Shown here: piece by piece, positions 62,085 through 64,000 of the stretch
Position numbering within the stretch: position 1 is the first letter of the stretch
Layout of the letters: every line of letters starts with the position of its first letter
Assembly: GCF_018882125.1 (NCBI RefSeq)
Contig: NZ_JACVOZ010000004.1
Location: forward strand, 143,400-207,399
Direction of reading: 5' to 3'
Origin: Polynucleobacter sp. AP-Melu-500A-A1
GTDB taxonomy: Bacteria > Pseudomonadota > Gammaproteobacteria > Burkholderiales > Burkholderiaceae
Length of the DNA stretch: 64,000 nt
The notes under the pieces: model-generated
The model's input: only the letters and a program-made list of their open reading frames with translations
Told to the model about the DNA's origin: nothing
The model's database searches: none
Position numbers and translations under genes: made by a program

Positions 62085-62741
62085 ATGTCGCTACGCATCA
62101 ATGATGTTGCACCAAACTTTACAACTGACTCCACCGCGGGAAAGTTAACCTTACATGATTGGATGGGCGATAGTTATGCCATCTTGTTTTCGCATCCAAA
62201 GGATTTCACACCAGTATGTACGACAGAGTTTGGTGCAGTTGCCAAACTAGCCCCTGAATTTGCCAATCGTAATACTAAGGTTATGGGGGTATCTGTAGAC
62301 AGCGTAGAAGATCATCAAAAGTGGAAAAAGGACATTGCTGCTTTTGCTGGTGCACCTGCAGACTTCCCAATCATTGACGACACTTCATTGCAAGTAGCCA
62401 AACTTTACGACATGCTGCCGGCAGATGCTTATCTACCAGATGGCCGTACACCAGCCCATAGCGCTACTGTTCGTACGGTATTTATTATCGGCCCAGATAA
62501 AAAGCTGCGTCTGACCATGTCTTATCCAATGTCTGTTGGGCGTAATTTTGCAGAGATTCTCAGAGCGTTGGATGCTATTCAAATTACCGATGGTTTGCCG
62601 TTAGCAACTCCGGCAAACTGGACTCCTGGTCAAGATGTGATAGTGGGGCTAGCTTTAAATGATGAGCAGGCAACAGCAAAGTATGGTGAGCTTGATATGA
62701 AGTTGCCTTATCTGCGCTATGCAAAGTCCCCTAAGAAATAA
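62085..62741 (+). CDS. 1-Cys peroxiredoxin (Prx6 type)
   Basis: The ATG at 62085 has AGGGAG 5 nt upstream and is preferred over a GTG 6 bp earlier that overlaps this site. The protein has the peroxidatic motif FTPVCTTEF (Cys45) with the Thr and Arg of the active site and the Prx6-type C-terminal part (DGLPLATPANWTPGQDVIVG). No second conserved Cys is seen, as is usual for the 1-Cys group. It reduces hydrogen peroxide and organic peroxides. The trxC gene is divergent from it. A terminator follows. Confidence 0.93.
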   Translation: MSLRINDVAPNFTTDSTAGKLTLHDWMGDSYAILFSHPKDFTPVCTTEFGAVAKLAPEFANRNTKVMGVSVDSVEDHQKWKKDIAAFAGAPADFPIIDDTSLQVAKLYDMLPADAYLPDGRTPAHSATVRTVFIIGPDKKLRLTMSYPMSVGRNFAEILRALDAIQITDGLPLATPANWTPGQDVIVGLALNDEQATAKYGELDMKLPYLRYAKSPKK

Positions 62742-62763
62742 CTGAGGAAATTTTTTCCCATCT

Positions 62764-62787
62764 AAAACCACCCTCGGGTGGTTTTTT
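62764..62787 (+). terminator. rho-independent terminator
   Basis: AAAACCACCC and GGGTGGTTTTTT, 22 bp after the peroxiredoxin stop. Confidence 0.85.
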
Positions 62788-62830
62788 ATTTAAAAGAACA
62801 TAACCAAAAATGCTGGCCCAGTACGAAAGA

Positions 62831-62858
62831 AAAGAGACCACATAGCTGTGATCCCTTT
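62831..62858 (-). terminator. terminator downstream of the second tRNA-Lys remnant
   Basis: On the minus strand AAAGGGATCACA and TGTGGTCTCTTT pair over 12 positions with two G-U pairs, then TTCTTTC follows. It lies just after the CCA end of the remnant at 62866. Confidence 0.6.
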
Positions 62859-62865
62859 GTATAAG

Positions 62866-62901
62866 TGGTGGGTCGGGCTAGATTCTAACTCGCGACCAAC
62901 G
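62866..62901 (-). repeat. tRNA-Lys 3'-end remnant
   Basis: On the plus strand this reads TGGTGGGTCGGGCTAGATTC and then TAACTCGCGACCAACG: the complement of acceptor, T-arm and variable loop of tRNA-Lys, with three differences from the form expected. The match stops at the anticodon stem, and the next bases are unrelated. It looks like an attachment-site copy or tRNA fragment, not a gene. Confidence 0.7.
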
Positions 62902-62905
62902 ATGT

Positions 62906-63145
62906 TTAGGTCGTAAGTTGGCGTTGCTTAATTAGCTCCGCTGCCGATATGCGAACAATCTTGCCATCAACGGTAGTTACGATTGCAGAATTGGTTTGAA
63001 TTGCCAGGTCTATTGCAGCTTGTCCAGCACGCTGCATAGCGTAGTAGGACCCTGCGATATCGGGATCCAGAGAATTGCGAATGTCTTTATCAGGTGTAGT
63101 CGTAAGACACGTATCGTGAAGTTTATTTTTTTCCATAAGCTGCAT
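62906..63145 (-). CDS. small hypothetical protein, third gene of the TA-like operon
   Basis: About 80 residues, without signal peptide. Several starts are possible: TTG at 63160 or ATG at 63148, 63145 or 63136. GGA is best spaced for 63145. The C-terminal part (AMQRAGQAAIDLAIQTNSAIVTTVDGKIVRISAAEL) looks like a small helix-strand domain seen in many short hypothetical proteins near toxin genes. It overlaps the end of the toxin-like gene by about 23 bp, so the three genes should be co-expressed. Function not known. Confidence 0.6.
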   Translation of the reverse strand: MQLMEKNKLHDTCLTTTPDKDIRNSLDPDIAGSYYAMQRAGQAAIDLAIQTNSAIVTTVDGKIVRISAAELIKQRQLTT

Positions 63146-63452
63146 CATGATCCGGTTCAATCAATAAGACCCTCAAAAAGTGTTCTTCTCTAAAACCAAT
63201 TCCTCGAATTGACTTGCTTACTCGAAATGAATAAAGTGCCTCAATGCCTTTAGGGGGCGGGACACTATGAATCTTTTCCCATTTTAAACCCTTGTCACGA
63301 TAGACTTGGTCCCAAGTTAATTGCGTGATTTTTTCAAAAGTAGCAATTGCTTTTTCTTGCTCAATGAGCTCAAGGTTATTCCAAGTAGATTGAAAGTTTG
63401 GGCTATTGAGATCCAGTTCAACTAATAACTCAGGCTTTACGTTTCGCACCAT
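63123..63452 (-). CDS. toxin-like protein, possibly RelE/ParE-related
   Basis: A 109-residue basic protein. The C-terminal part (ALYSFRVSKSIRGIGFREEHFLRVLLIEPDHDAAYGKK) resembles the end of RelE/ParE-type toxins, with a strand carrying Arg and a final DHDxAYG. The N-terminal 60 residues are helical (WNNLELIEQEKAIATFEKI). Its start overlaps the preceding small gene by 23 bp, a common layout for antitoxin-toxin pairs. The family match is by pattern only. If active, it would cleave ribosome-bound mRNA or bind DNA gyrase. Confidence 0.6.
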   Translation of the reverse strand: MVRNVKPELLVELDLNSPNFQSTWNNLELIEQEKAIATFEKITQLTWDQVYRDKGLKWEKIHSVPPPKGIEALYSFRVSKSIRGIGFREEHFLRVLLIEPDHDAAYGKK

Positions 63453-63720
63453 GAGCTTTAGCCGTTTTTAATTTAGAGAGATCGGTTGCTTTTGCAGGCG
63501 TTTTTTTTGCCCAAGCTAAAGCTGCACTTAAATTCTTTTTAACCGCAGGTTCATGTATCCATCTTTCATTGTCTGGAATAACAGTAGCCGTGCGAATAAC
63601 CCAAACACCAGGCTCTGGGTTTTCAACTAAAACCTGACGACCTGCATGCTCCTTACCAAGTGAAATCTGCCCACTGGATCCAATGGATTTAATAATCTGA
63701 TGATCTATGACTGCTCCCAT
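63430..63720 (-). CDS. antitoxin-like protein, first gene of the operon
   Basis: A 96-residue protein preceded by AGGAGA. The N-terminal part (IGSSGQISLGKEHAGRQVLVENPEPGVWVIRTATVI) has the strand pattern and the IGSSGQISL turn expected of an AbrB/SpoVT-like swapped-hairpin DNA-binding domain. The C-terminal half is rich in Lys and Ala (KKTPAKATDLSKLKTAKAHGAKRKA), which would suit toxin neutralisation. The inverted repeat right upstream fits autoregulation. Identity as an antitoxin is inferred from gene order, size and operator. Confidence 0.6.
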   Translation of the reverse strand: MGAVIDHQIIKSIGSSGQISLGKEHAGRQVLVENPEPGVWVIRTATVIPDNERWIHEPAVKKNLSAALAWAKKTPAKATDLSKLKTAKAHGAKRKA

Positions 63721-63733
63721 GGTATTCTCCTAT

Positions 63734-63766
63734 ATTCATGCTGCATGACTGCATTATAGCATGAAT
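63734..63766 (-). promoter_or_regulatory. operator/promoter of the TA-like operon
   Basis: ATTCATGCT (63734-63742) and AGCATGAAT (63758-63766) are perfect inverted arms, 14 bp before the first gene. The minus strand between and across them contains TATAAT, a likely -10 box, so a bound antitoxin would block transcription. Confidence 0.6.
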
Positions 63767-63845
63767 TTGATAAAATAATACTGATTAGAGCGAAGACTCG
63801 AGGGTTGAATTGGATGGTAGATAGACGTTTTATTTGCTGGCAAAA

Positions 63846-63875
63846 GAAAAAGCCCCTGAATGTGTTCAAGGGCTT
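63846..63875 (-). terminator. terminator, copy of the tRNA-Lys type at 58144
   Basis: On the minus strand AAGCCCTTGAA and TTCAGGGGCTT with one mismatch, then TTTCTTTTG. The sequence closely follows the terminator at 58144-58174, but no tRNA segment lies beside it; the transposase region begins there instead. Confidence 0.55.
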
Positions 63876-63879
63876 GTAC

Positions 63880-64000
63880 GACTCGACACATAGTTAACAC
63901 TTTATACCGGACACATACTTTACAGTTTTTGGCATAGGAGGGACCACTCTATGCCGTGGAATGAAAGTACGAAGATGGATGAAAAGCTACGTTTTGTGTC
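63880..64000 (+). mobile_element. left end of an IS481-like insertion sequence (partial)
   Basis: The bases before the transposase start (GACACATAGTTAACACTTTA and ACCGGACACATACTTTACAG) resemble the left ends of IS481-type elements, with two copies of ACACATA. The element continues beyond the window, so its boundary and other end cannot be fixed. Confidence 0.5.
63951..64000 (+). CDS. IS481-family transposase, N-terminal fragment
   Basis: The first 16 codons encode MPWNESTKMDEKLRFV, the usual opening of a common group of integrase-core transposases (IS481 type; some are filed under IS3). AGGAGG lies 7 nt before the ATG. The gene runs out of the window, so integrity cannot be judged. It lies beside a terminator copy of the tRNA-Lys type. 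Confidence 0.65.
   Translation, partial: MPWNESTKMDEKLRFV

Noticed and set aside
1..64000. CRISPR array, rRNA operon, complete tRNA, prophage or replication origin
   Set aside because: No regularly spaced repeats, no rRNA or full cloverleaf sequence, no phage structural genes and no dnaA/parAB-type genes were seen on reading both strands; short tRNA pieces are remnants only.

Overview
The window reads as the chromosome of a moderately AT-rich betaproteobacterium of the order Burkholderiales; a freshwater Polynucleobacter-type organism fits best. The main reasons are eight Bug/TctC-type periplasmic solute receptors, many c-type cytochromes, malate:quinone oxidoreductase, and short intergenic spaces with betaproteobacterial-looking terminators. 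The genus is inferred from gene content, not from a marker gene.

Layout. (1) 3-11091: a catabolic block with a tricarballylate-dehydrogenase-like flavoprotein, a TrmB-type regulator, an amidase, an SDR, a BadI/MenB-like crotonase, a family III CoA-transferase, three Bug receptors and a Tat-exported amidohydrolase. (2) 11183-21654: a GST-like protein, then a compact locus of wecB/nfrC, nfrB, nfrA, a DUF4434 protein, a membrane PAS-GGDEF-EAL protein and a DUF2127 protein. It looks like a self-contained c-di-GMP-gated exopolysaccharide system related to the phage N4 receptor system of E. coli. (3) 21668-29274: a TetR regulator, a genuine bacterial pyruvate decarboxylase flanked by two paralogous small proteins (one secreted, one not), an outer-membrane barrel, a DUF4239 membrane protein, mqo and a secreted chorismate-lyase-like protein. 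(4) 29318-36810: envelope and redox genes, including a fused cytochrome-porin of the Cyc2 type followed by di-haem and tri-haem cytochromes c. (5) 36975-43182: a seven-gene phosphonate operon (HD enzyme, phnCDE, Fe-alcohol dehydrogenase, FAD amine oxidase, phnX). (6) 43270-56370: a gene remnant, a D-amino-acid-oxidase-like flavoprotein, a Tat-exported FAH-family protein, two beta-keto acid cleavage enzymes, four Bug receptors, a GntR regulator with a clear candidate operator pair, a CMD-family protein, a bicupin and a sulfatase. (7) 56417-64000: a PhoD-like phosphatase, DUF1275, another Bug/CoA-transferase pair, trxC, a 1-Cys peroxiredoxin, a toxin-antitoxin-like operon and the start of an IS481-like transposase.

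How it works together. The catabolic blocks pair periplasmic receptors with CoA-activation, cleavage and oxidation enzymes, but carry no tctA/tctB membrane subunits, so the receptors must use transporters encoded elsewhere or act as sensors. The phosphonate operon can be read as a complete route from 2-aminoethylphosphonate or its N-methyl form to acetaldehyde and phosphate, with an FAD oxidase in place of the usual PhnW transaminase.

The most notable structures are the nfr/c-di-GMP locus, the Cyc2-like cytochrome cluster, the pyruvate decarboxylase with its two paralogous partners, and a series of same-orientation tRNA-Lys 3'-end remnants between about 54.0 and 62.9 kb that suggests repeated integration at tRNA-Lys. 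No complete tRNA, rRNA or CRISPR array was seen.
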